Shown here: positions 24,777 to 33,241 of the stretch, in pieces
How positions within the stretch are numbered: the first letter of the stretch is position 1
Layout: each line of letters begins with the position of its first letter
Assembly (NCBI GenBank): GCA_964537035.1
Contig: CAZIAK010000036.1
Location: 1-51,179, forward strand
DNA length: 51,179 bases
Reading direction: 5' to 3'
Source of the DNA: CAZIAK01 sp964537035
GTDB lineage: Bacteria > Planctomycetota > B15-G4
Position numbers and translations under genes: made by a program
The notes under the pieces: generated by a model
The model's input: the letters and a program-made list of their open reading frames with translations, nothing else
Database searches by the model: none
Told to the model about the DNA's origin: nothing

Positions 24777-25238
24777 ATGGCCCAGCTCATCCCCCTGATC
24801 GCCTTCGCGACGTTTCTCATCGTGGGTTACGTCTGCGGGTCGATCATCGAGCGGCGTCACTTCGCCAGTCTCCGTGAACGGGAGTCGGACACGCGGGACA
24901 TGGTGGTGATCACGTTTCCCAACCCGCCCAGCGACTGGACCCTTGAGAACCCGACCCTGGTCTGTGGCTCGGTGGTCATCTCCCTCGACTACTTCAAGCG
25001 CTTCCTGGCCGGGCTCAAGGCCTTGGTGGGCGGGCGCATCACCGCCTATGAGCCCCTGCTCGACCGGGCCCGCCGTGAAGCGCTCATGCGCATGAAGCAG
25101 GCAGCCCTGTCTCGGGGCTACGCCACGGTGATCAACGTGCGCCTGGAGACAGCCTGCCTGTCCAGGGCCGCTGAAAACAAGAACGTCGCCGGCGTCGAGA
25201 TCCTGGCCTTCGGCACCGCCGTGCACAGGGGAGCCTGA
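24777..25238 (+). CDS. Membrane-anchored YbjQ-family protein
   Basis: The 153-residue product is a YbjQ domain behind an N-terminal transmembrane helix ('LIPLIAFATFLIVGYVCGSI'). The domain part reads 'FLAGLKALVGGRITAYEPLL', 'DRARREALMRMKQAALSRGY', 'ATVINVRLETAC' and 'AGVEILAFGTAV', parallel to the soluble paralogue just upstream, so the two probably arose by duplication and may co-assemble, with this copy fixing the ring to the membrane (inference). Start ATG 24777 lies two bases after the previous stop. The M48 peptidase gene begins six bases after this stop. Confidence 0.88.
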   Translation: MAQLIPLIAFATFLIVGYVCGSIIERRHFASLRERESDTRDMVVITFPNPPSDWTLENPTLVCGSVVISLDYFKRFLAGLKALVGGRITAYEPLLDRARREALMRMKQAALSRGYATVINVRLETACLSRAAENKNVAGVEILAFGTAVHRGA

Positions 25239-25244
25239 TCTTCC

Positions 25245-26066
25245 GTGCGGGCCGTGCCCCGACTGCCGGACGACGAGGTCAACGTGAGCAAGCGGCACCC
25301 CCTCGGGGAAGCGGCCTGGCTCACCGTGGGCGTGGGTCTGGCGGCGGCCCTGGTCTACTCCGCCTTCGCCTGGTCCGCAGAGATCGTCGCCAGCTGGATC
25401 CCCCTCGATGTCGAGCTCGCCTTGTTCGAGACCCTCAGCGAACAGCTGCTCTGGGACGAGAACCCTGACCCCGAGAGTGAGGTCGGCCAACTCAGCGCGC
25501 TGCTCGCACGGCTCGCCGAGCATGGGCCCGATTCGCCCTACGACCACCACGTCAACCTGTGGACCGAAGACGCCCCCAACGCCTTCGCCCTCCCCGGGGG
25601 CACGATCGTCGTCACCACCGGTCTGCTGAAGGTCATGGAGACCGAGAACGAGCTGGCCTTCGTCCTGGCCCACGAGCTGGGGCACTTTCACAATCGAGAC
25701 CACCTGGTCATGCTCGGCCGCCAGGCGCTCTTCGGCCTCTTCCTGGCGGGACTGGGCCTGGGCGAGCTGCCGTCGAATGCCGTTGTCGAGACGTCGGGCA
25801 ACCTGGTGAGCAGCGCCTACAGCCGCGACCAGGAGCGGGCCGCCGATCACTACGCCCTGCAACTCATGCAGGCCGAGTACGGCCATGTCGCCGGGGCCAC
25901 CAGCAGCCTGGCACGGCTCACCGCGGGCGATCTGACGGATCTGATCGGCGGGTACATCGGCTCCCACCCGGGCTTCTCCGAGCGCATAGGAGAGGTGCTG
26001 CGCATCGCCTCAAGCGAGGGCCTGACCCTCACCGGCCAGGAGCTCGCCGTGAGCTGGCCTCGCTGA
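25245..26066 (+). CDS. M48-family membrane zinc metallopeptidase
   Basis: The 273-residue product has an N-terminal transmembrane helix (~20-45) and a second hydrophobic segment after the active site. The zinc site is 'LAHELGHFHNRDH' (HExxH near residue 143), with the third ligand in 'SRDQERAADHYAL' (ExxxD). 'DAPNAFALPGGTIVVTTGLL' is the characteristic M48 strand. The family includes HtpX and Ste24p, membrane proteases in protein quality control. The start is GTG 25245; no ATG fits. The gene is tightly linked to two YbjQ genes, a combination I have seen in other bacterial genomes, which argues for a shared function in membrane protein turnover. Confidence 0.9.
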   Translation: MRAVPRLPDDEVNVSKRHPLGEAAWLTVGVGLAAALVYSAFAWSAEIVASWIPLDVELALFETLSEQLLWDENPDPESEVGQLSALLARLAEHGPDSPYDHHVNLWTEDAPNAFALPGGTIVVTTGLLKVMETENELAFVLAHELGHFHNRDHLVMLGRQALFGLFLAGLGLGELPSNAVVETSGNLVSSAYSRDQERAADHYALQLMQAEYGHVAGATSSLARLTAGDLTDLIGGYIGSHPGFSERIGEVLRIASSEGLTLTGQELAVSWPR

Positions 26067-26605
26067 GGTCGAGAACGCTACAAGGCAGCTCTGACACCCG
26101 CGTCACATTTACGCCACAACTCCATCAACCGGGCCCCTGGATCCCGTTGACAAGTAGCGTTGGCCCCCGGCCCAACCGGCCCAAAGGCAACAGTCCCTCT
26201 CGACGTATCGGGTTTATAGGATGCGTCGATGTGCCTGGAACGTGTCCAGAACGACTGGCCACCTGAGTTGCAAGCTCCCCTCAAGACCCCACGGTGATCG
26301 TCCCTCCCCACACTCTCTGACGGCACCCTCAGGCTCGCTCCAGGCCTGGCCCCACCGGGCAACTCACATCAGTCTGGCCGACCCGATCTTCCTGCAAGGG
26401 AGACCGGCCCGAAGCGTTGCGCAGCACCGGAAGCCGCGAGGCTTTCGCCCGACGAATTCCCGAGTCATGAAAGGACTTTGGATCCGTCACCCAAGAGCGT
26501 CATCCCGCCCTGCCCCGTCGTCATTCTCTGTGCGCTTCCGTCTGGAAGTCCTCTAGAGCGGCTACCTCTCCCAAGAGCAGGGACACCCCGACAGGAATAC
26601 ACACC
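26067..26605 (+). other. Intergenic region, 539 bp, no gene seen
   Basis: No convincing coding sequence, tRNA or riboswitch is visible. A 111-codon open frame (26221-26556) is Arg/Pro/Ser-rich, has no ribosome-binding site and resembles nothing. A TTGACA hexamer at 26147-26152 has no matching -10 element at 16-18 bp. A GGCC-rich patch (26160-26185) and the AT-richer GGGTTTATAGGATG at 26207-26220 stand out. The length suggests a long leader or regulatory region for the lyase-like gene downstream. Confidence 0.5.
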
Positions 26606-29500
26606 GTGCTGAACACCAAGCGTCCCGGCCAGCGGTCCATACCGCGGCGTGCGTCTCCCACCAAACGCCGAACGGGCGCGCTCATCGCCGCGCTCTCCAC
26701 CACTGTCCTAGCAGCCCTGAGCTGGATGGCAACCGCCTCCCTGCCCGCTGAGCCGGCCCTGCAGGTGAGCGCCTCCGGCAGCCTGAGCGCCCTGCCGAGT
26801 CCTGGCCTCTCCAGCGCCACGACCGTGGCCGCCTTGCCCTCCCCGGCGATGCCACAGCCCTTGGCCCTCTCTCCAACGGCGAAGGCCTTGTCGGCGGACA
26901 GTGGCTCCGACCAAGACGAAGGTGAGGAGCAGCGCTCGAACAGCGGCCAGGTGACCCGTCCAGGCCACCGGGATGCCTCCGTGCTCGACTCCGCCAGCGT
27001 GGGCGAGGGGAGCTTCGCCACCGTGCCCGCGAGCACCCACAACGGCGGGGGCAACGACAGCGGTGGTGGCTTCTTGGGCGGGGCCACCCCTGTCAACGTC
27101 CCGGTGCTGATCCAGGAGGCCCTCGACCCGGACGATCAGGGCGCCGACCGCATCGACGGCATCGCCACCTTCGGGCTGCCCTTCCCCCGTGGGCAGGTCT
27201 TCGAGAATGGTGGACGCCCGGCCCTGGCCGTGAACGGCAGCGACACCTGGCAGTTTCGCACCCTCGACACCTGGGACGACGACAGCGTGCGCTGGGCCCT
27301 GGTCGACCTCTCTGCGGACGTGCTGGCCGGGCAGACCCTGCCGGGCCTGACCGTGGTGAACGGTCCGGGGCAGAACACCGCGCCGGCCCTGGCCAGGGCC
27401 AACCCGAACGGCCAGACCTTCGACCTGGACACGGGGCCGCTGCAGGCGTCGATCCTGCGCAACAACTTCAACCTGCTCTACTTCGTCCGTGTCGACGGCA
27501 AGATGATGCTGGGCCCCACCTTCGGGCCCAGTTTCTACGGCCTCTCCGCAGGCGGAGCCTACCTGCGCCCGGGCCAGTCGACCAAGGTCACCATCGAGGA
27601 GAACGGTCCGGCCCGAGCAGTGATTCGCGCAGACGGACCACTCGTCGATGGGGCGGGCAACACGGCCATCGACTTCACCTGCCGCATCACGGCCCGAGCC
27701 AAGTCACGCGAGCTCGAGGTCACCGTCACCGTACGCAACGCCTCGAAGGACCGGCCTGCCCACGCCCAGGTGGAGCGCATCGAGCTGGTGGTGCGCAGCC
27801 GCCCCGGCGCCAACCGCTACGTGACCGTCCCCCAGCATACGGGCTCGGTCTACGGCAAGCCCCTGCCCCCGGGCAAGCACATCTACTTCTACCAGGGTCA
27901 GACCGACGCCAAGATGGACGGCATCGGTTCTGGCAAGTGGTTGCCCCATATCCCCATCGCCAACCCCAGCGACAAGAGCACCCTGGTCGACCAGGGTTAC
28001 GCCATCGTCAGCAAGTGGCAGACGATCCAGGCCCTGGGCGATGTGACCCAGTGGCCCAAGCTGGGTTGGCTCGACATGAACGGATCGAAGGGCGGTGTCA
28101 CCGCGTCGATCAAGAACATGCCCTACCTGTTCCCTGCTGCTCTGGAAGCCAGCGGGCACGGCCTGGTGACCCTGGGCCTGTGGACCACGCGCAACTCGGT
28201 GCCTTACACGTTCGTGTATCAGCAGCACGAGAGCCGCACGGCCATGCTGTCGTTTCACGGGCCCACCGACGGCGACCCTGACGCAGCCGCCAGACGGTTG
28301 CGCGCACCGCTCACCGGCCGAGCCGCCAACTACAAGGTCTACGACAGCGCCGGAGTGCTGCCCTACAAGCTGCTCACCCTGGCTGAACACGCCCAGGCCT
28401 ACACCATGATGGGTATCACCCACCAGGTGCAAGCCATCCACCCCAAACGACAGGTCGAGCGGTTCCTCTACAAGGGGACCACAGGGGGCACCAACAACTC
28501 GCCGGGCATCGAGACCGATCTGGCGGGGCTCTGGTTGCGCCACGGCTACGGCGGCGCGTTCCACAACGCCATGGACCTGGCCCTGTGGAAGTCCGAGTGG
28601 CAGGTCAAGCGCTCCGATGGCTTCCTGGACCAGAACACGCCCGCGGTGACCAACGACTCCCTCCCCCACACCGATGGGCACCAGGGCGACGACGAGCATC
28701 GCTATCGCGGGGGCATGGCCCTGGCCTACTACCTCACCGGCGACGAACGCATCAGGGATGCCCTGTACGACGAGGCCGAAGTGCTCCAGTCCGTGAGCCT
28801 CTGGCCCCATGAGCGCTCCATGTACCAGACCCTGCGAGCCATCAGTCGGGTCGCCGAGTTCACCCATGACCCGTCTCTGACCCAGCTGCTGCAGGCGCGC
28901 ATGGACTACATCTCGCCCCCCACTCTCGACATCTACACCGAGACCTCGGGCTATGGCTGGGAGACCACGCCCTTCGTCGGCGGCCGGCGCTACTACGTCT
29001 TCTCCAGCCAGAACAAAAGCGAGAAGCCCCCGGGGGAGAACTTCCAGACCCGGGGCTTCATCAGCGCGTCGTTGGGCCCCACAGCGTTCTTCATGGCCGC
29101 AAGACACCTGGCCTCCATCGACCCCACAGACCCCCATGTCCTGGCGGCCCGGGGCCGGCTCACCGACCTGGCCTACTGGACCTACAACGAGCTCTTCCCC
29201 TGGTTTCCCGACCCGGCTGACCGCCAGCTCGTCTACAGCTATGCGGTCACCCTCAAGCAGGTGACCGTGTGGGAAAAATGGGACTTCCATCCCATCCTCA
29301 CAGGCATGGCCGAGGCCTATATGATCACTGGCAACAGCGCATTCCTGCAGCGCGGCGTGCAGCAGATCGAGGCTCACCAGGCACACGACAATGGCCCCTT
29401 TGCCGACAACCTCTACCTGCTCGACTCACGGTTGGATGCACAGCACTTCTTCGCCGTGTATCGCGACTGGGTCCTCGCAGGAGGAACCGACCAACCCTGA
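26606..29500 (+). CDS. Exported exo-rhamnogalacturonan lyase-like (YetA/PcRGLX family) protein
   Basis: The 964-residue product has a basic N terminus with a signal-anchor ('TGALIAALSTTVLAALSWMA') and a ~110-residue Ser/Ala/Pro linker. Three parts then resemble the PcRGLX/YetA architecture: an N-terminal barrel ('ATFGLPFPRGQVF' and 'TWDDDSVRWALVDLSAD'), a central beta-sandwich ('ITARAKSRELEVTVTVRNAS' and 'FVYQQHESRTAMLSFHGP'), and an alpha/alpha toroid from ~640 ('NAMDLALWKSEWQV', 'MALAYYLTGDERIRDALYDE', 'WEKWDFHPILTGMAEAYMIT'). Characterised relatives cleave rhamnogalacturonan; whether this one is a lyase or hydrolase, and on which polysaccharide, is open. The GTG start at 26606 follows ACAGGA. 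A strong terminator lies just past its stop. Confidence 0.7.
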   Translation: MLNTKRPGQRSIPRRASPTKRRTGALIAALSTTVLAALSWMATASLPAEPALQVSASGSLSALPSPGLSSATTVAALPSPAMPQPLALSPTAKALSADSGSDQDEGEEQRSNSGQVTRPGHRDASVLDSASVGEGSFATVPASTHNGGGNDSGGGFLGGATPVNVPVLIQEALDPDDQGADRIDGIATFGLPFPRGQVFENGGRPALAVNGSDTWQFRTLDTWDDDSVRWALVDLSADVLAGQTLPGLTVVNGPGQNTAPALARANPNGQTFDLDTGPLQASILRNNFNLLYFVRVDGKMMLGPTFGPSFYGLSAGGAYLRPGQSTKVTIEENGPARAVIRADGPLVDGAGNTAIDFTCRITARAKSRELEVTVTVRNASKDRPAHAQVERIELVVRSRPGANRYVTVPQHTGSVYGKPLPPGKHIYFYQGQTDAKMDGIGSGKWLPHIPIANPSDKSTLVDQGYAIVSKWQTIQALGDVTQWPKLGWLDMNGSKGGVTASIKNMPYLFPAALEASGHGLVTLGLWTTRNSVPYTFVYQQHESRTAMLSFHGPTDGDPDAAARRLRAPLTGRAANYKVYDSAGVLPYKLLTLAEHAQAYTMMGITHQVQAIHPKRQVERFLYKGTTGGTNNSPGIETDLAGLWLRHGYGGAFHNAMDLALWKSEWQVKRSDGFLDQNTPAVTNDSLPHTDGHQGDDEHRYRGGMALAYYLTGDERIRDALYDEAEVLQSVSLWPHERSMYQTLRAISRVAEFTHDPSLTQLLQARMDYISPPTLDIYTETSGYGWETTPFVGGRRYYVFSSQNKSEKPPGENFQTRGFISASLGPTAFFMAARHLASIDPTDPHVLAARGRLTDLAYWTYNELFPWFPDPADRQLVYSYAVTLKQVTVWEKWDFHPILTGMAEAYMITGNSAFLQRGVQQIEAHQAHDNGPFADNLYLLDSRLDAQHFFAVYRDWVLAGGTDQP

Positions 29501-29525
29501 CCACGCACCTCTGACTGCAGTTCCG

Positions 29526-29564
29526 CGCCCGTCTCCGGCTCTACCGGGGGCGGGCGTTTTCTTT
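29526..29564 (+). terminator. Intrinsic terminator after the lyase-like gene
   Basis: CGCCCGTCTCCGG (29526-29538) pairs over all 13 positions, two of them G-U, with CCGGGGGCGGGCG (29544-29556) around the loop CTCTA. TTTTCTTT follows at 29557-29564. The U-tract abuts the GGAG ribosome-binding site (29565-29568) of the amidase gene, so the hairpin could also act as an attenuator for that gene. Confidence 0.9.
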
Positions 29565-29575
29565 GGAGCTCTCCC

Positions 29576-31246
29576 ATGTTTGCGACCCTTCTCGCCCTCG
29601 CCGTCAGCGTACACGCGACCCTTCCCGTGACGGATGACACCGAGCCCCTGAGCACCGATCAACTGGCCGCTGCAGGAGAGGTCGTCGGGCTGGACTTCAC
29701 CTCCGCGGAGCTGCAGCAGATGCTCCCTGGCGTGATCGAGAACCTGCACAGCTACCAGGTGCTGCGTGAACAAGACATCGACAACAGCGTGGCCCCTGCG
29801 CTGATCTTCACGCCCCTGCTGCCAGGCGTCGCAGCGAAGCCCTGGTTGCCAGCAGACGGCGGTCAGCATGTCATGACCGACGGCAGCGACCGGGAGAGCT
29901 GGCCCTCCATCGCCCAGACTCTCGACGGGGTGCCAGACAAGACCGACCTGCTCTTCGCCGACATCCCCACCCTGGCAGCCCTGATCCGCTCGCGTCAGAT
30001 CAGCTGCCGTGAACTCACGGAGCTTCACCTGGAGCGCCTCGCCGCCGTCGACCAGGTGCTGCACTGCGTGATCACCCTCACCGCCGAGCGGGCCCGCGCC
30101 CAGGCTGACGCCCTCGACGCCGAGCTCGCGGCGGGACACTGGCGCGGCCCTCTACACGGCATCCCCTGGGGAGCAAAAGACCTGCTGGCGGTGAAGAACT
30201 ACCCCACCACCTGGGGAGCACAGCCCTTCGCCGAGCAGGTCATCGACCTCGACGCCACCGTGGTGCAACGGCTCGACGCCGCGGGCGCCGTGCTCATCGC
30301 CAAGCTCTCCCTGGGCGCCCTGGCCTGGGGCGACGTGTGGTTCGGCGAGACGACCAAGAACCCCTGGAACCCCCACCAGGGCAGCTCCGGGAGTTCTGCA
30401 GGCCCTGCCGCGGCCACCGCTGCGGGAGGCGTGGTCTTCGCCATCGGTTCAGAGACCCTGGGCTCGATCATGTCCCCCTCGGAGCGCTGCGGGAACTCGT
30501 CGCTGCGACCGACCTTCGGGCGCGTCAGCCGACACGGTGCCATGAGCCTGGCCTGGTCCATGGACAAGCTCGGCCCCATGTGCCGCTCCGTGGGCGATGC
30601 GGCCCTGGTGTTCGACGCCCTGGTGGGCCCCGATGGGCACGACGTCTCGGTCATCGACCAGCCCTACGCCATCCCGGGCGAGGTCGATGTGACCGGCTGG
30701 CGCGTGGGCTACGTCGACGAGCACTTCGACGGGCCAGGCGGCGAACGCTGTCGACCAGTGCTCGAGCAACTCGAAGCCCTGGGTGTGGAGCTGGTGCCCA
30801 TCGAGCTGCCGTCCCACCCGGTGAATGACCTGCTCTTCGTACTCTCCGCCGAATCGGCCGCGGCCTTCGATACGATCACCCGGGATGGCCGTGACGAGCA
30901 GCTCGTCCGTCAGGTCGAGCAGGCCTGGCCCAACGTGTTTCGCACCTCCCGGCTGATCCCCGCCGTCGAGTACCTGCAGGCTCTGCGCCTGCGCAGCCTG
31001 CTCTGCCAGGACATGGCCGCCACCATGAGCGACCTCACCGCCATCGTGCACCCCACCGGCGCCGGGCAGATCCTCTCGATCAGCAACCTCACCGGCCACC
31101 CCGCCTTCATCGCCCCCGCAGGCTTTCGGGACAACGGCACCCCCTTCGGAGTGACCTTCACGGGCCAGCTCTTCGACGAGGCCCGCCTGGCCGCCTTGGC
31201 CGGGGCCTGGCAGCGCTCGACGGAGCACCATCTCAGACGGCCCTGA
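29576..31246 (+). CDS. Exported amidase-signature family hydrolase
   Basis: The 556-residue product has a signal peptide ('MFATLLALAVSVHA'), a ~125-residue N-terminal extension, and an amidase-signature domain. The Ser-cisSer-Lys triad can be read: Lys201 in 'IPWGAKDLL', the cis-Ser in 'GSSGSSAGP' (269-277), and the nucleophile in 'GSETLGSIMSPSERCG' near 298 (the usual GSIR reads GSIM). These enzymes hydrolyse amides. A GatA role is unlikely given the export signal and the lack of gatB/gatC. Start ATG 29576 has GGAG seven bases upstream, which itself directly follows the terminator of the preceding gene. Substrate unknown. Confidence 0.88.
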   Translation: MFATLLALAVSVHATLPVTDDTEPLSTDQLAAAGEVVGLDFTSAELQQMLPGVIENLHSYQVLREQDIDNSVAPALIFTPLLPGVAAKPWLPADGGQHVMTDGSDRESWPSIAQTLDGVPDKTDLLFADIPTLAALIRSRQISCRELTELHLERLAAVDQVLHCVITLTAERARAQADALDAELAAGHWRGPLHGIPWGAKDLLAVKNYPTTWGAQPFAEQVIDLDATVVQRLDAAGAVLIAKLSLGALAWGDVWFGETTKNPWNPHQGSSGSSAGPAAATAAGGVVFAIGSETLGSIMSPSERCGNSSLRPTFGRVSRHGAMSLAWSMDKLGPMCRSVGDAALVFDALVGPDGHDVSVIDQPYAIPGEVDVTGWRVGYVDEHFDGPGGERCRPVLEQLEALGVELVPIELPSHPVNDLLFVLSAESAAAFDTITRDGRDEQLVRQVEQAWPNVFRTSRLIPAVEYLQALRLRSLLCQDMAATMSDLTAIVHPTGAGQILSISNLTGHPAFIAPAGFRDNGTPFGVTFTGQLFDEARLAALAGAWQRSTEHHLRRP

Positions 31247-31375
31247 TCGTTCACCCAGCCAGGCGATCTCGCTTGACAGACCTCACCGACGAGAGCCCCT
31301 CCGCGATGCTCTCTCGCCCGCGCTGAGCGACTCAGGAATCGCCCACAGCCCTTGCAGCCAGCAGGTCGCGCGACC

Positions 31376-32302
31376 CTACCGTGGCGGTCCGGACGGCGCT
31401 GTCTGTTGTGGCGCCAAGGTCAGCGCACTCGACACCACCAACACGCCGCTGGTGGACACGGCGAGGGTCTCTGCCAGCAAGCGCTGCTCTGCGCTCTGCA
31501 CCCTGCCCGAGAGATGCACCACGCCAGAGCGGGACACGACCTCCAGGCCCGGCGCCAGCTCACGCAACTCAGGGCTCGTGGCCAGTTTCCAGTACACGAT
31601 GAGGCCCAGCCGCACATCGCTGGCGCCGGGCTCCTGGCGCACGGTCAAGCGATCACGAATGGCGCGCACGCCACGGACTGAACGGAGCCGGGAGATCACC
31701 CACTGCCTGGCGCCATCGCCGTTGATGGTGCCCTCGACCGTCACCACACCTGCGGACACCTGCAGCGTCATGCCCGAACCGCCCCACCTGTCCTTGGTGA
31801 CAAACGAGAACGTCTCCGAGGCCCCCGGGACGGGAGGCTTCTGCGCAGAGACCACGAGCCGCTGGCCGTCGACGCTGGTGAGCCCGTTGTCCACGGCGCG
31901 GACGCCTTCGAGGTGGCGACACAGGTCGCTGGCCCGGTAGAGGTCGGCGGCCTCGGCCACACGTCCTCGCAGTGACAGCACGCCGTCGTGGCAGCTGACC
32001 ACCAGGCCCTCCAGGTGCTCAGCCAAAGCAGCTCGCAGCACCGCGCTGGCCGCGCGGGACAGGGCCAGATCGTTGGGTTGCCCGGCCTCCCTGGCCAGGT
32101 CGTCCATGGCGATGCGCCGGGGAGCGCCGTCCGCCTGGAGCCGCGCCTGGAGCCGCCCACGGAGGGCCTCGTCCCGGGTGCCCTGCCCCGCGCTGACCGG
32201 CAGGGCCATCACGATGACCGCCAGCAGACCGATGAAGAGTGACCCAGCGTGGCAGCTGGGCATGGAGGAGAGCGTCGAGGTGAGCTTCGAGGTAGACGTC
32301 AT
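31376..32302 (-). CDS. Exported BON-domain protein
   Basis: The 308-residue product from ATG 32302 has a hydrophobic export segment ('LFIGLLAVIVMALPVSAG') and about three BON-type alpha/beta units: 'VVSCHDGVLSLRGRVAEAAD' with 'VRAVDNGLTSV', 'VSAGVVTVEGTINGDGARQW' with 'VRGVRAIRDRLTV', and 'VVSRSGVVHLSGRVQSAEQ'. BON domains bind phospholipid or peptidoglycan-associated surfaces and stabilise envelopes. The start is uncertain: ATG 32263 ('MPSCHAG') is the alternative, and neither has a good Shine-Dalgarno site. It is convergent with the amidase gene across 129 bp that hold only a weak hairpin without a T-run. Confidence 0.75.
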   Translation of the reverse strand: MTSTSKLTSTLSSMPSCHAGSLFIGLLAVIVMALPVSAGQGTRDEALRGRLQARLQADGAPRRIAMDDLAREAGQPNDLALSRAASAVLRAALAEHLEGLVVSCHDGVLSLRGRVAEAADLYRASDLCRHLEGVRAVDNGLTSVDGQRLVVSAQKPPVPGASETFSFVTKDRWGGSGMTLQVSAGVVTVEGTINGDGARQWVISRLRSVRGVRAIRDRLTVRQEPGASDVRLGLIVYWKLATSPELRELAPGLEVVSRSGVVHLSGRVQSAEQRLLAETLAVSTSGVLVVSSALTLAPQQTAPSGPPR

Positions 32303-32467
32303 GGAGGCGGATGTCTCGGAGGAGGGGGCGCCGACGAGCCCGCAACGCCCACAGAGCCTTGGACGCACTGCCGGGCGCAGCAGCTCTGCGCGGCGCGGGC
32401 CAGGGTCTTGCTGCCCCAACCCGTCGGCCACCTCAGCCTATCCCGAGAAAACCGAGCGCGCCGGGAC

Positions 32468-33172
32468 TCAGCTGCCCTTGCGCACGCCGGTCAGGATCTG
32501 GGCCGCCCCCAGAAGCATGCTCTGCTTGGCCACGTCGTCGAAACCCGCCTCTCGCAGCAAGGCCAAGAGTTCTTTCTCTTCGGGGAGGTAAGCCGTGGAT
32601 TCAGGCAGGTAGCGGTAGGCATCTCGGTCGGAGAGCAGGCCGCCCACGAAGGGCACGACCTTGTCGAACCACAACGAGTGACCCAGGCGTGCGATGGCCC
32701 AGCGGGGGCGGTCGACGTCGAGCAGGGCCAAGCGTCCGCCGGGCGCCATGACCCGGGCCAGCTCGGCGAAGACCTGGGGCAAGGCCACGAAGTTGCGCAG
32801 AGCGAAGCCGCTGGTGACCACGGTGATGGTGCCATCGGCCAGGGGCAGGGCGGCCCCATCGGCCTGGATCAGGGTCGCATCGACCTCGCGCTCACTGGCA
32901 GCGCTGAGCATCACGCCGGCGAAGTCGACCCCCAGCACACGGGCGCCCCGGGCCCGGGCCAGCTCGCAGAGGTCGCCGGTCCCGCAAGCCAGATCGAGCA
33001 AGATGTCGCCCTTGCCCACCGCCGCCAGATCGAGGGCCTTGCCCCGCCAACGTTGATCGAGGCCCAGGCTCAACAACCTGTTCATCAGGTCGTAGCGCGG
33101 GGCGATGCGATCGAACATCTGTTGCACCACGGCGCGCTTGTTCTCGCCGCTGGGCAGACGGTCTGAGGCCAT
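32468..33172 (-). CDS. ubiE: Demethylmenaquinone/2-polyprenyl methyltransferase (UbiE/MenG)
   Basis: The 234-residue product matches UbiE/MenG, the SAM-dependent C-methyltransferase of menaquinone (and ubiquinone) synthesis. Signatures are 'VVQQMFDRIAPRYDLMNRLL', the SAM motif 'LLDLACGTGDLCELA', 'DGTITVVTSGFALRNF' and 'GRLALLDVDRP'. In a planctomycete-like genome the menaquinone role is more likely (inference). ATG 33172 has GGAGAG just upstream. The longer frame to 33271 adds only low-complexity sequence. It is divergent from the sulfatase-like gene, 69 bp away. Confidence 0.92.
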   Translation of the reverse strand: MASDRLPSGENKRAVVQQMFDRIAPRYDLMNRLLSLGLDQRWRGKALDLAAVGKGDILLDLACGTGDLCELARARGARVLGVDFAGVMLSAASEREVDATLIQADGAALPLADGTITVVTSGFALRNFVALPQVFAELARVMAPGGRLALLDVDRPRWAIARLGHSLWFDKVVPFVGGLLSDRDAYRYLPESTAYLPEEKELLALLREAGFDDVAKQSMLLGAAQILTGVRKGS

Positions 33173-33241
33173 GATCTCTCCGGGAAACGATCGACCGTCC
33201 AGAGTACCAAGGCCCCGGCCGCTGCTGCTACGCTGGCCGCC

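Noticed and set aside
26147..26152. Consensus -35 hexamer TTGACA
   Set aside because: No -10-like sequence lies 15-19 bp downstream, so it is not called a promoter.
26221..26556. A 111-codon open frame in the 539-bp intergenic region
   Set aside because: Arg/Pro/Ser/His-rich composition, no Shine-Dalgarno site and no motif; more likely leader DNA.
27704..29386. A 560-codon minus-strand open frame opposite the lyase-like gene
   Set aside because: Antisense shadow of an intact coding frame; no recognisable features.
31270..31320. Hairpin GAGAGC/GCTCTC between the convergent amidase and BON genes
   Set aside because: Only a 6-bp stem with an 11-base loop and no T-run; too weak to call a terminator.
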